From contig CAWFHK010000001.1 in NCBI GenBank assembly GCA_963815655.1, positions 930,001 through 994,000 on the forward strand: DNA of 64,000 nt, written 5' to 3'. The stretch is from JAWOLE01 sp963815655. Lineage in GTDB: Bacteria; Acidobacteriota; Thermoanaerobaculia; UBA5066; Gp7-AA6. Numbering within the stretch: the stretch's first letter is position 1; every line of letters starts with the position of its first letter. The notes beneath the pieces were generated by a model. The model was not told the origin of the DNA. It did not search any database and saw nothing but the letters and a program-made list of their open reading frames with translations. Below are positions 7,566 to 16,626 of the stretch, piece after piece. The translations under genes were made by a program, and so were the position numbers.

Positions 7566-8685
7566 ATGACCGAACGCGACGACCTGATCGCCCACTTGAA
7601 GAACGCCTCGGAGCGACTCCACTCGCTTCGGGGCTACCTTTGATCAGGACGCCGCGCGGAGCGCGCTCGAAGAGCTGAGGCGGAAGGCCGCCGCCCCCGA
7701 TTTCTGGACCCGGCAGGAGGAGGCCCAGGAGGTTCTCCGCCAGAGCCGCGCACACGAGAGGAAGCTCGGGACGGTCGACCGCCTGGACGAGCTCGCCGGA
7801 GAGCTCGACACGCTGGCCGAGCTGCTCCGGGAAGGGGAGCCCGCGGAGACGGACGCCCGCGAGTCGCTCGCCCGGGCCGCCGCCTTCGCCGACGAGCTGG
7901 AGCTCTCGGTCAAGATGGGAGCGCCCGAGGACTCCAAGAACGCCTGGGTCATGATCCACGCGGGCGCCGGGGGCACGGAGTCCCAGGACTGGGCGGAGAT
8001 GCTCCTGCGCATGTACCTGCGCTTCTGCGAGGGGCGCGGCTGGAAGGCCGAGCTCATCGACCGGCAGGACGGCGAGGAAGCGGGGTTGAAGAGCGCGACG
8101 CTCCACGTCATCGGGGACCACGCCTACGGGTATCTCAAGAGCGAGATGGGGGTCCACCGCCTCGTGCGGATCTCCCCCTTCGACGCGGCGCAGCGCCGCC
8201 ACACCTCCTTCGCGTCGGTCTCGGTCTCGCCGGAGGTGGACGAGGACATCCAGATCGAGATCGCGGACAAGGACCTGCGCGTCGACACCTACCGCTCGAG
8301 CGGCGCCGGAGGGCAGCACGTCAATGTCACGGACTCGGCCGTGCGCCTCACGCACCTTCCGACCGGGATCGTGGTGACCTGCCAGAACGAGCGCAGCCAG
8401 GGGCGCAACCGCGACACGGCGATGAAGGTCCTGCGGGCGCGCCTCTACCAGCGGGCCCTGGAGGAGCGCCGGGCGGAGGAAGAGAAGATCGTCGGCGACA
8501 AGAAATCGATCGAGTGGGGGAGCCAGATCCGGTCCTACGTGCTCCACCCTTACCGGATGGTCAAGGACCACCGCACCGGGTACGAGACCGGCGACACGGA
8601 CAAGGTGCTCGACGGCGGCCTGACGCCCTTCATCGAGGCGTACCTGAAATCGCGGGCCGACTCGGGACGCGCCGTCGGCGCCTGA
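7566..8685 (+). CDS. prfB: Peptide chain release factor 2 with programmed +1 frameshift
   Basis: The gene starts at ATG 7566 and runs 25 codons to an in-frame TGA at 7641-7643; one base is skipped and translation continues in the +1 frame from 7642 to 8685, giving about 372 residues. After the shift come the SPF tripeptide region (VRISPFDAAQ), which reads UGA/UAA stops, and the GGQ loop (GAGGQHVNV) that triggers peptide release. This is the widespread RF2 autoregulatory frameshift, so the in-frame stop is not a defect. The Nudix gene starts in its stop codon. Confidence 0.96.
7638..7643 (+). promoter_or_regulatory. prfB programmed frameshift site CTT TGA
   Basis: The slippery CTT is followed by TGA and then TC, and a GGGG run at 7630-7633 stands a few nucleotides upstream as the stimulatory Shine-Dalgarno-like element. 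This is nearly the same layout as in Escherichia coli prfB. When RF2 is scarce the ribosome pauses at TGA and slips forward one base. Confidence 0.95.
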
Positions 8686-9266
8686 TGAGGCCCGGTCCCG
8701 CGGCGCCCCGCGGCTGGATAGAGGAGGTTCGGCTGCGCCTGGACGGCCGGGCGCCCCGCGAGCCCGCCGAAGCGTCCGCGGACCTGCGGCGGGCCGGAGT
8801 GCTCGTGCCCCTCTTCGTCCGCGACGCGAAGCTCTGGATCCTCTTCACGCGCCGGACGGAGAGCGTCGAGCATCATCGCGGACAGATTTCCTTCCCGGGG
8901 GGAGCGGAAGAGGCCGGCGACGGGGACCTCCTCGCCACAGCGGTGCGGGAGACCGGAGAGGAGCTCGCGGTGGCCGCGTCCGACATCATCGCGCTGGGAA
9001 CGCTCTCGCCGATCGTGACGGTCACGAACTTCTATGTCGAGCCGTACGTGGCGGCCGTTCCGCAGCCCTACGTCTGGCGGCCGGCGGAGGCGGAGATCGC
9101 CGAGGTCATCGAGGCGCCGATCGCGGCGCTGATGGACCCGAAGATCCTCGAGACGAAGCCGATGCCGGGGCGCGACGAGCCGATCCTCTTCTACCACTAC
9201 GGGAACCACGTCATCTGGGGGGCGACGGCCAAGATCCTCGCGGAGCTTCTCGAAGCGCTCCGGTGA
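8685..9266 (+). CDS. Nudix hydrolase, CoA pyrophosphatase type (NudL-like)
   Basis: A 193-residue protein whose ATG overlaps the prfB stop (TGATG). HRGQISFPGGAEEAGD followed by AVRETGEEL is the Nudix box in the CoA-pyrophosphatase form, preceded by the HHRGQISFPGG stretch typical of the NudL subgroup. Predicted to hydrolyse CoA or acyl-CoA to phosphopantetheine and 3',5'-ADP. Substrate choice within the Nudix family is inferred only from these motifs. Confidence 0.87.
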   Translation: MRPGPAAPRGWIEEVRLRLDGRAPREPAEASADLRRAGVLVPLFVRDAKLWILFTRRTESVEHHRGQISFPGGAEEAGDGDLLATAVRETGEELAVAASDIIALGTLSPIVTVTNFYVEPYVAAVPQPYVWRPAEAEIAEVIEAPIAALMDPKILETKPMPGRDEPILFYHYGNHVIWGATAKILAELLEALR

Positions 9267-10160
9267 TCAGTGGGTTCCGAACTTCTTCTCGCCGGCCTCG
9301 ACGCGGATTCCGAGCCGGTTCTGTCTGGGCGGCAGGGGGCACGTCGCGTAGGGGGTGAAGACGCAGGGCGGGTTGTAGGCCTTGTTGAAGTCCAGCACGA
9401 CGCGGCCGCTCTCGTCCGGCGGGGCGGCATACAGGAAACGCCCGCCGCCGTACGTCTCGACGCCGTTTGTCTGGTCGCCGAAGATCAGGAAGAGATCGTC
9501 GGTCCCCGGTTCCGTGACGGCGTCGATCCGGTACGGCGTCCCTCCGACTTCGAAGACGACAGCGCCCGGGGACTTCTCCTGCTCGATGGAGCCGAGGATG
9601 TTCGGGACGGCGATCGTCTTGCCGGCCGGAGACGCCTCGAAGCGCGCGTCGAAACGCCAACGGAGATCGATCGGGTAGCTTTCGATGCCGTGGAAGGCCA
9701 GGAGCGCCGGGCTGTGACTGTCCTTGACCCGGACGCCCAGGCGTTTCCCCCGCTGGATGACGTAGAAGCGGACGCTGCCGCGCTTGACGATCGTCGGCTC
9801 GCCCTCGGCATCCGAGCGGAGCGTCATGGTCGTGGCGGGGCGTCTCCCCGACGTGAGACCGGCGTCCGGCTCCGCATGGAGAGTGACGATCCCTTTCGAG
9901 ACGTCGAGCGAACCCAGGGTCTCTCCTTTCGACTCGGGGAAGACAATGTGGCCGCTCTTCGGGTCGATCCCGAAGCGGTTCGGGCCTTCCCGCAGCCAGG
10001 AGAGGCCGACGAGCGTCAACCACCCGTCCTCCTTCTTCAGACTCGCGATCCTCTTCGCCCGCCACGCTTCGATCTGCGCCCGATGAGACGCGGCGTCCGG
10101 AAGATTCGCGGCCGTGAAGACAGCGAGGAAGAGGAGGGCGTGTCCGCGGAATCGGATCAT
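9267..10160 (-). CDS. DUF1684-family exported protein
   Basis: About 297 residues from the ATG at 10160, which directly precedes a signal-peptide-like stretch (MIRFRGHALLFLAVFTAANL). I prefer this over an ATG 14 codons upstream, which would bury the signal. Characteristic runs are KKEDGWLTLVGLSWLREG near residue 50, the ESYPIDLRW stretch in the middle and FNKAYNPPCVFTPYATCPLPP near the C-terminus, the pattern of DUF1684. The biochemical role of the family is not known to me. It is convergent with the Nudix gene, with no spacer between the stops. Confidence 0.8.
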   Translation of the reverse strand: MIRFRGHALLFLAVFTAANLPDAASHRAQIEAWRAKRIASLKKEDGWLTLVGLSWLREGPNRFGIDPKSGHIVFPESKGETLGSLDVSKGIVTLHAEPDAGLTSGRRPATTMTLRSDAEGEPTIVKRGSVRFYVIQRGKRLGVRVKDSHSPALLAFHGIESYPIDLRWRFDARFEASPAGKTIAVPNILGSIEQEKSPGAVVFEVGGTPYRIDAVTEPGTDDLFLIFGDQTNGVETYGGGRFLYAAPPDESGRVVLDFNKAYNPPCVFTPYATCPLPPRQNRLGIRVEAGEKKFGTH

Positions 10161-10209
10161 GGCCGGCGATTCAGGTTGTCGTTGCGCGGAGCCGATCCCC
10201 ATCGGCGAT

Positions 10210-11835
10210 CTACGACGCGGCTCTCTCGATTGCGGCGAGCTGTTCGGCGCGGGCGAGATTTGTCCGCGCGGCTTCGAAGTTGCCGTCCAGGCCGATGGCC
10301 TTTTCGAAGGCGTCCACGGCGTCCGCGAACTCTCCGCGGTTCGTGCGGGCGACGCCCAGGTTGTTCCAGAGCGAGGACCCCTTGGGACTGACCTCGAGAG
10401 CCTTGACCAGGGCCGCTTCGGCTTCCGCCGGCTTCCCGGCTTCGATCAGCGCCGCGCCGAGCCCGCTCGCGGCCTCCTCGCTTTCGGGCTCGAAGTCGCA
10501 GGCCGCCCGGAAGGCCGACGCCGCCTCCTCGTAGCGCTTCTCGTCGGCGCGCAGGTGGCCGATCGCGATCCAGACCCCCGCGTCGTTGGGCGAGAGGCGC
10601 GAGGCCTCGACGAGCTCCCTCTCCGCTTCCCGCGCCATTGCCTTCTTCCGGTAGGCGCGCCCGAGGTTCTCGTGGAAGACCGCGTTCTGGGGGGCCATGC
10701 GGACGGCCTCGGAGAGCTGCTCGATCGCCTGGTCGGTCTCGTCGGAGCGCGCGAGGAACACGCCATATTCGTTCCGGGCGACCGGATCGGTCGGATCCGT
10801 CTCGACCGCGCGCCCGAAGGCGATGCGGGCCGCCGTCTTCTCCTTCAGCTCTTCCATCGTCCGGCCCAGGCCGAGCCCCGCGGTCACGCTCCTGGCGTTC
10901 AATTCCAGGGCGCGGCGGTAGTGGCTCGCGGCCGTGTTCCACTTCCTCTGCATCTCGGACAGCTGGGCGAGCCCCAGCTCCGCCCGGGCGTTGCTCGTGT
11001 CCAGCCGGACGGCCGCCGCGTATTCGCGCTCCGCGTCGGCTTCCTTGCCGAGCGCGAAGGCCGCGTCCGCGATGAGGCGGTGGGCCTCGGCGTTCTTCGG
11101 GTCCACGTCGAGGGCGCGGCTGGCGATGACCTGGGCGTTGCGGAAGTCGCCGCGCTTGAAGGCCGCTTCGGAGGATTCGAGCAGCGGCGCCACGCTGACT
11201 CCGGCCGCGGGGACCGCCCCGGGGGTGGCCGACGGAGCGGTTCCGGCCAGCGGGATGGCGGTGACGACGTTGCGCTCCAGGTCGGAGGCCTTGCGCCTTT
11301 CCGTGTCCGCCTCGCTCGTCTTTCCGAGCCGGTCGTAGATCTCCGCCAGGAGGCGGTGAATCTGCGGGTCGTTCGAGCCCTCGGCCCTCTTCACGTCGTA
11401 CAGCGCTTCTTCCGCCTTTCCGTCGGCCAGCTTCTCCCGCGCCATCCGCTTCAACTCGCCCAGGTCGGGCGGCGGGACCGAGGGGCCGGCCACCTCGGCG
11501 CGGACGGCTTGAGCGAGACGCACGAAGTCCGGGCTGTAGAAGTCGGCGGCGATGTCCATGGTCGGCCGGGCGGTGAACGCCGCCTTCAGGTTCTCGCGGG
11601 CGGTCTTGGAGTTGCCCCCGATGAAGTAGGCCCAGGCGCTCTGGAAGTAGAGGTCGGACTTGTGATCCGCCGTGACCTCCGGCTCCTCGGCCGCCTTCGC
11701 GTACTTCTCTCCGGCCTCCTGGAAACGGCCGGAATCGAAGGCCCGCTTGCCTTCCGTCTCGAGCTTGCCCGGTTCCTGCGCGAGGCAGAGAGCGGTGACG
11801 AGGAAGAGGACGGCGGCCGCGGCTCGTTTGATCAA
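10210..11835 (-). CDS. Exported TPR-repeat protein
   Basis: A 541-residue protein with a signal peptide (MIKRAAAAVLFLVTALCLA) followed by a degenerate N-terminal TPR segment (about 25-185), a Pro/Ala linker near 200, and roughly eight regular tetratricopeptide repeats from about 215 to the end (for example AERELVEASRLSPNDAGVW). TPR arrays mediate protein-protein contacts; no catalytic domain is visible. Its start overlaps the stop of the upstream Ser/Thr kinase by 4 bp, so the two are probably co-translated and may act together in the envelope. Confidence 0.88.
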   Translation of the reverse strand: MIKRAAAAVLFLVTALCLAQEPGKLETEGKRAFDSGRFQEAGEKYAKAAEEPEVTADHKSDLYFQSAWAYFIGGNSKTARENLKAAFTARPTMDIAADFYSPDFVRLAQAVRAEVAGPSVPPPDLGELKRMAREKLADGKAEEALYDVKRAEGSNDPQIHRLLAEIYDRLGKTSEADTERRKASDLERNVVTAIPLAGTAPSATPGAVPAAGVSVAPLLESSEAAFKRGDFRNAQVIASRALDVDPKNAEAHRLIADAAFALGKEADAEREYAAAVRLDTSNARAELGLAQLSEMQRKWNTAASHYRRALELNARSVTAGLGLGRTMEELKEKTAARIAFGRAVETDPTDPVARNEYGVFLARSDETDQAIEQLSEAVRMAPQNAVFHENLGRAYRKKAMAREAERELVEASRLSPNDAGVWIAIGHLRADEKRYEEAASAFRAACDFEPESEEAASGLGAALIEAGKPAEAEAALVKALEVSPKGSSLWNNLGVARTNRGEFADAVDAFEKAIGLDGNFEAARTNLARAEQLAAIERAAS

Positions 11836-13682
11836 GAGTGCTCCTGACTGGACGTGGGCGGGGGAGGCGACAGCGTCTTCTTTTCGCCGTCCGCCACCGT
11901 CACGTCGCCGGTGTACGGATTGACGCCTTCCCGGGAAAGGGTGACCCGGTGCGAGCCGGCCGGAACCGGGAAGCTCTTCTCGCCGATGAGGATCCCCTTG
12001 AACTTCGAGTCGATGAGGATGTTGGCGCCCGCCCAGGCCGGCGAGTTGATGACGACGACTCCCACCGGGAAGCGGTAGGCGATCGGAGGCGAGCCCTCGG
12101 CTCCGACGGTGATCTGCTTTTCGTAGGCCGGGAGGTCCCCGCTCTCGAAGCGCACCTTGTGCTTTCCCTCGGAAAGCTCGACGTTCTGCGCGGGAATGGA
12201 CGGGCCGATCCGCTTTCCGTCCACGAACAGGGTCGCGAGAGGGATGGAGCTGAACTGCACTTTGAAGGAGCGGGGCTTCGCCGGCTCCGCCTTCTTTGCG
12301 GAACGCTCCTCCGCCTTCGGCGGGGGCGCCGGAGGCGGCGGCACGGCTTCCTTCGGGGCGGGACTGGCGGCGTGCGGCTCCTTGGCGGTGTCCTGGCCCA
12401 CCTGCGGGGCCGGAAACACGATCGGCGCCGTGGCGACCGGGGCCGGGGCTTCCCGCGGCCTCTCCGGCACGGCGGCCGGATGACTCCGCATCAGGAAGAA
12501 GACGCCGGCTCCGATGACGGCGGCGGCCGCGAGGCCCGCGCCGATCCAGGATCCTCTCCCGGGACCCGCCGATGCGGGGGGAGCCGCCTCCGGTCCCTTG
12601 ATCTCGCCCGCGGCCTGCGAAGGATCGCGGAAGTTGACGAGCTCCAGTCCACCCGGCGCGCGGCTCGGGGGCGGCGTCATCACGCTGACGGTCTCGTCGT
12701 CCTGGGCGGGATCGCGCGCCACCGCGCCGGACGGCGGCGTGATGTGGGTCGAGGTCGCCATCCCCTTGCTCGGCGTCTTGATCGTCTCGTCGGGGTCGAA
12801 CGGCACCGGGGGACCGCCGGCTCCCTGCGCGGCCGCCTGAGCGGTGGAGAAGCCCCCGCTCCCGCCGACGATCTGGCGATAGACGGAGATCAGGTCCTGG
12901 CGCATCACCTCCATCGAGGGGTAGCGGTTCTCGATGTTCTTCTCCATCGCCCGGTTGACGATCGCCGCCAATCCCGGAGGGACGTCCGGCGCGACGGTCT
13001 GGATCGGCTCCGGGGCCTCGTTCAAGATCCTGTAGAGGATCGTGGAGAGGTGCTCTCCCCGGAACGGCTTCTGATACGCCAGCAGCTCGTACGCGAGCAC
13101 GCCGACCGCGAAGACGTCCGTCCTCCGGTCCAGCGTCTCTCCCCGGATCTGCTCGGGCGCGAGGTAAGCCGAGGTCCCGAGCGTGATCCCGGTCTGCGTC
13201 AGGCTGGACTCCGACTGGAGCGACTTGGCGATGCCGAAGTCCATGATCTTGACGTTGCCGTTCTCGAGGATCCGGATGTTCGCGGGCTTGATGTCGCGAT
13301 GAATGACGTGCGCCTCGTGGGCGAAGTGGAGTCCCTCGGAGATCGCGATCAGGATCTCCACCTTGCGCTGGAGCGGAACCGGCAGTCCGCGCTTGATCAC
13401 CCTGTCGAGGTCCTCTCCGGTCAGGAACTCCTGGACGATGTAGGGAATGTCGTTCTCGACGCCGAAGTCGTAGATCGTGGTGATGTTGCGGTGGTGGAGG
13501 TTGCCGGCCAGCTCCGCCTCGCGGAAGAAGCGGCTCTTGATCTCCGGATCGTTCAACTGGCAGGTCTTCACCGCGACCGTCCGCTTGATGAACGGGTCTC
13601 TCCCCTTGAAGACAGCGCCGAAGCCGCCCGTGCCGATCTGCTCGGAGATCTCGTACTTCCCGATCTTTTCCGGTACGCCCAC
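11832..13682 (-). CDS. Eukaryote-type Ser/Thr protein kinase with C-terminal PEGA domains
   Basis: 616 residues. The kinase domain (about 9-270) is complete: glycine loop GTGGFGAVFKG (17-27), Lys in VAVKT (39), HRDIKPAN (128-135), DFG (148-150) and the APEQIRGE segment. A proline-rich linker leads to one transmembrane helix near residue 385, and the outer part has PEGA-type beta-sandwiches (FVDGKRIGPSIPAQNVELSE and ILIDSKFKGILIGE). The layout is a membrane receptor kinase sensing something outside the cytoplasmic membrane. GTG start; a TAGAAT box lies 19 nt upstream. Confidence 0.93.
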   Translation of the reverse strand: MGVPEKIGKYEISEQIGTGGFGAVFKGRDPFIKRTVAVKTCQLNDPEIKSRFFREAELAGNLHHRNITTIYDFGVENDIPYIVQEFLTGEDLDRVIKRGLPVPLQRKVEILIAISEGLHFAHEAHVIHRDIKPANIRILENGNVKIMDFGIAKSLQSESSLTQTGITLGTSAYLAPEQIRGETLDRRTDVFAVGVLAYELLAYQKPFRGEHLSTILYRILNEAPEPIQTVAPDVPPGLAAIVNRAMEKNIENRYPSMEVMRQDLISVYRQIVGGSGGFSTAQAAAQGAGGPPVPFDPDETIKTPSKGMATSTHITPPSGAVARDPAQDDETVSVMTPPPSRAPGGLELVNFRDPSQAAGEIKGPEAAPPASAGPGRGSWIGAGLAAAAVIGAGVFFLMRSHPAAVPERPREAPAPVATAPIVFPAPQVGQDTAKEPHAASPAPKEAVPPPPAPPPKAEERSAKKAEPAKPRSFKVQFSSIPLATLFVDGKRIGPSIPAQNVELSEGKHKVRFESGDLPAYEKQITVGAEGSPPIAYRFPVGVVVINSPAWAGANILIDSKFKGILIGEKSFPVPAGSHRVTLSREGVNPYTGDVTVADGEKKTLSPPPPTSSQEHS

Positions 13683-13701
13683 AGAGCCCGTCCTGCCGCG
13701 G

Positions 13702-13707
13702 ATTCTA
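13702..13707 (-). promoter_or_regulatory. -10 box (TAGAAT) for the kinase-TPR operon
   Basis: TAGAAT read on the minus strand, 19 nt before the GTG at 13682. It lies in an 86-bp divergent spacer that also holds a GC-rich palindrome, GCCGGCG...GCGCCGGC, near 13720-13740. Confidence 0.4.
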
Positions 13708-13756
13708 GCAGGCCGCCCGCCGGCGCGTGCGGCGCCGGCGAGGCAACCGATGCCGG

Positions 13757-13762
13757 TAGACT
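13757..13762 (+). promoter_or_regulatory. -10 box (TAGACT), leaderless spacing to GTG 13769
   Basis: TAGACT is followed by six pyrimidine-rich bases and then the GTG start. The gap is too short for a Shine-Dalgarno sequence, so the mRNA would begin at or near the start codon. Confidence 0.45.
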
Positions 13763-13768
13763 CCCCCT

Positions 13769-14311
13769 GTGCGTCGCCTCGCGAGGATCACCCTCCGGAT
13801 CGCGGTCTGCCTGTCGCTGTCGGCCGGCGCCTGCGGGCGCAACACGCCGCGCAAGGGGGTCCGCGCGGCCGGACTTCCCCGCGTCCGGGTCGTCGTCCGG
13901 TTCCAGCCGCCGGCGGACGGGCTCCTGACGGACGCGCAGATCGACCGCTACATCCGGGTGCGGCGGGCCGCGCGCGGCCGCTCGGACCAGGAGGCCGCCC
14001 GCGCCGTCGGGGTGGATCCGGAAGAGTTCGGCTGGGTGCGCGCTCGCATCGTCGAAGCGCTGGTCGCGCTGGACACGTCCCAGCTGCGAAGCGCCGCGGA
14101 GGCGACCTACGCGCGCACCATCGCGTCGCTCAAGGAAGCGTCCAGGAGCGTCAAGGACCGGGAGACCCTGCGCCGCATGGAGGAGCAGATTGCGGTCCTG
14201 GAACGGGAGCGGGGAGGCCTGAAAGCGGGTGACAAGCCTCCGGCGTCGGTGGCCGCCAACGCCCGCCGCGTCGGGGCCCGGCGGGCGGAAATCGAAGCCG
14301 CGAAACCGTGA
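13769..14311 (+). CDS. Hypothetical exported protein, possible lipoprotein
   Basis: A 180-residue protein with an Arg-rich n-region, a hydrophobic stretch and a cysteine in LSLSAGAC near residue 22. The residue at -3 is Ala rather than the usual Leu, so the lipobox is weak. The rest is charged and mostly helical (for example TYARTIASLKEASRSVKDRE), with no domain I recognise. The last four bases overlap the start of the serine hydrolase gene. Confidence 0.6.
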   Translation: MRRLARITLRIAVCLSLSAGACGRNTPRKGVRAAGLPRVRVVVRFQPPADGLLTDAQIDRYIRVRRAARGRSDQEAARAVGVDPEEFGWVRARIVEALVALDTSQLRSAAEATYARTIASLKEASRSVKDRETLRRMEEQIAVLERERGGLKAGDKPPASVAANARRVGARRAEIEAAKP

Positions 14312-15351
14312 CGGACTGCGGAGGCTTCCTCCGAGCCGAGATCGCGAGGGGCTCCTTTCCGGGCGCGGCCGCCCTCACGGGCGCCCGCGAAGACGTGACG
14401 GACGCCGCGCACACCGGGAGCGCCGCCGTCGAGCCGGAGGCGGTTCCCGTGTCGCCCGAGACCCTCTGGGACCTGGCGAGCCTGACCAAGCCGCTCTGCT
14501 GCGGCGCCCTCGCGCGGATCGCGGCCGGAGGGGGTCTGTCTCTCGATCTCCCGCCGGGCTTCTTCTTTCCCGCCTGGAAGAAGACGCGTTACGACGGGAT
14601 CACCCTCCGGACGCTCCTGGCGCACACGTCGGGCCTCCCGGCCTGGTTTCCGCTCTACGCCCGCGGCGAAGGGGCCGGCGCCTACCGAAGGACTCTCGCC
14701 GAGATGGAGCCCGAGACGGCGCCCGGCTCCGCCGTCCTCTACAGCGATCTGAATTTCCTCCTTCTCGGGGACATCCTCGAGGCGCACTTCTCGGCGCCGC
14801 TGGACCGGGCCTTCGCCGAGCTGGTGGCCGGCCCTGCCGGATCGGGAGCGCGTTTCCTGCCGGCCGAGCCGCGCGCCACGGCCGCAACCGAAAAGGGAGA
14901 CGTCACCGAGAGGAACATGGTCGCGGCTCTCGGGCTCTCCTACTCCCGGTTCCGGGCGGGGGTCGTCTGGGGAGAGGTCCACGACGGGAACGCGTTCCGG
15001 CGGGGAGGAGTCGCCGGCAACGCGGGGCTCTTCGGCTCGACGCGGGATGTCTGGGCGCTCGCGCGCCAATGGCTCGAGGATTCCCCCGAGGAGTTCTGCG
15101 GCGACGCGACGCCGCTTCTCCCGGAAGCGCGCGGGCTTTCCTGGCAGGGAAAACGGGGAGCCGGATCCTCCGTTGCCGGGATGTCGCCGCGCTCCTACGG
15201 CCACACCGGATTCACGGGCACCTCTCTCTGGATCGATCCGCAGGCCCGGCGCATCGCCGTCCTGCTGACCAACCGGGTGCACCCCGAGGTCAAACCGGGG
15301 GATTTCAACGAGGTGCGGCGGCGCTTTCACGAGACGGTGTGGCGTGAATGA
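14308..15351 (+). CDS. Serine hydrolase of the beta-lactamase/class C penicillin-binding family
   Basis: 347 residues with a GTG start overlapping the previous stop. The family motifs are present: SxxK as SLTK near residue 58, the tyrosine motif as YSDLN near 148, and HTG as GHTGFTG near 297 in place of KTG. HTSGLPAWF near 110 is typical of this group. No signal peptide is visible, so it may be cytoplasmic. These enzymes cleave esters or D-amino-acid peptides and most are not antibiotic-resistance enzymes; the substrate here is unknown. Confidence 0.85.
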   Translation: MTDCGGFLRAEIARGSFPGAAALTGAREDVTDAAHTGSAAVEPEAVPVSPETLWDLASLTKPLCCGALARIAAGGGLSLDLPPGFFFPAWKKTRYDGITLRTLLAHTSGLPAWFPLYARGEGAGAYRRTLAEMEPETAPGSAVLYSDLNFLLLGDILEAHFSAPLDRAFAELVAGPAGSGARFLPAEPRATAATEKGDVTERNMVAALGLSYSRFRAGVVWGEVHDGNAFRRGGVAGNAGLFGSTRDVWALARQWLEDSPEEFCGDATPLLPEARGLSWQGKRGAGSSVAGMSPRSYGHTGFTGTSLWIDPQARRIAVLLTNRVHPEVKPGDFNEVRRRFHETVWRE

Positions 15352-15394
15352 TTTCGTCCGGAAAGCCTGATAAATTTGCGTTTTGGGAGCCGCA

Positions 15395-16575
15395 ATGGAA
15401 GACATCGTCATTCTGGACGGCGTTCGGACTCCGATGGCGGAGTACAACGGCGTCTTCTCGGACATCTCGGCGATCGACCTCGCGGTCCACGCCTCGCGCG
15501 AGGCCCTCTCCCGCTCGGGCACGGAGCCGGGAGAGATCGACCACGTCATCTTCGGCAACGCCCTGCAGACGTCGGGCGACGCGATCTACGGAGCGCGCCA
15601 CGTGGCCCTCAAGGCGGGCATTCCCAAGGAAGTGCCCGCCTTGACCGTCAACCGGCTGTGCGGGTCGGGTTTCGAATCGATCATCCAGGCTTCCCACCGG
15701 ATCCTCCTGGGGGAGGCCCGGACCGTCCTGGCCGGCGGCATGGAGAACATGTCGCAGGCTCCGCACGTCATCCGCGGCGCGCGCCGGGGGCTGCGCCTCG
15801 GCCAGGGGAAGCTCGAGGATTCCCTGATGGTGGCGCTTCTCGACTCCTACAGCGGCCTCTACATGGCCCAGACCTCCGACCGCGTGGCGGCGAAGTACGG
15901 AGTCACCCGCCAGGAACAGGACGCCTACGCCCTCTCCTCCCAGCGGCGCGCTTCGGACGCGCAGGCCTCGTGCCGCCTCTCCGAGGAGATCGTTCCCGTC
16001 GAGATCAAGGCCGGCCGGAAGACCGTGCGCGTCGAGAAGGACGACCACGTCCGGCCGGACACGACCCTGGAGGGCCTCGCCGCGCTCCCCCCTCCTTCGG
16101 CGAGGGGAGCCAGGTCACGGCCGGCAACGCCTCGGGGATCGTGGACGCGGCCGCCGCCGTCGTCGTGACCTCCGCCGCCCAAGCGCGCGCGAAGGGGAGG
16201 AAGCCCCTCGGACGCCTGGTGGCGTCGGCCGTCGTGGGGTGCGAGCCCGAGCTGATGGGCCTGGGTCCCGCTCCCGCCGCCCGCGCCGCGCTGGCCCGGG
16301 CCGGCCTCAGGATGGAGGACATCGCTCTCTGGGAGATCAACGAGGCCTTCGCGGGGCAGATCCTGGGCGTCGTCCGCGAGCTCGGCCTCGATCCGGAGAA
16401 GTTGAACGTCAACGGGGGAGCGATCGCTCTCGGGCACCCGCTGGCCGCGACCGGCACGCGGTGCACGCTGACGCTTCTGAAGGAACTCAGGCGCCGCGGA
16501 TCGCGCTACGGCGTCGCCGGCGCCTGCATCGGCGGAGGCCAGGGCATCGCCCTCGTCGTCGAAGCGCTCGGATAG
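15395..16575 (+). CDS. Acetyl-CoA acetyltransferase (thiolase), interrupted by a 1-base frameshift
   Basis: The N-terminal part reads in one frame from ATG 15395 (RBS GGGAG at 15385-15389) and holds the nucleophile Cys in NRLCGSGFES. At the C-run 16087-16092 the frame must move by one base to continue with SFGEGSQVTAGNASG, then the His in GGAIALGHPLAATG and the Cys in GACIGGGQG, ending at 16575. Inserting one C restores a normal thiolase of about 394 residues. It may be a sequencing or assembly error in a homopolymer or a real mutation; both halves are otherwise well conserved. It heads a thiolase, dehydrogenase, hydratase run for acyl-CoA metabolism. Confidence 0.88.
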
Positions 16576-16609
16576 CTTGTCGCTGTCGGCTTTCGGCTCT
16601 CAGCTTCAG
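16575..16609. repeat. Period-7 tandem array R4 (GCTNTCG family), single arm, exactly five units
   Basis: Five degenerate heptads, each beginning GCT (for example GCTGTCG, GCTTTCG), span exactly 35 bp from the last base of the thiolase stop. There is no facing arm. The RBS and start of the next gene follow within 20 bp. Confidence 0.75.
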
Positions 16610-16626
16610 TCAGGAGTGAAGTAGCG

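Noticed and set aside
7641..7643. prfB read as a pseudogene because of an in-frame TGA
   Set aside because: The stop is the known RF2 autoregulatory frameshift site, with CTT TGA and an upstream G-rich element.
14308..15351. Antibiotic-resistance beta-lactamase
   Set aside because: It has the class-C-like fold motifs but an HTG triad, no signal peptide and similarity to general serine hydrolases.
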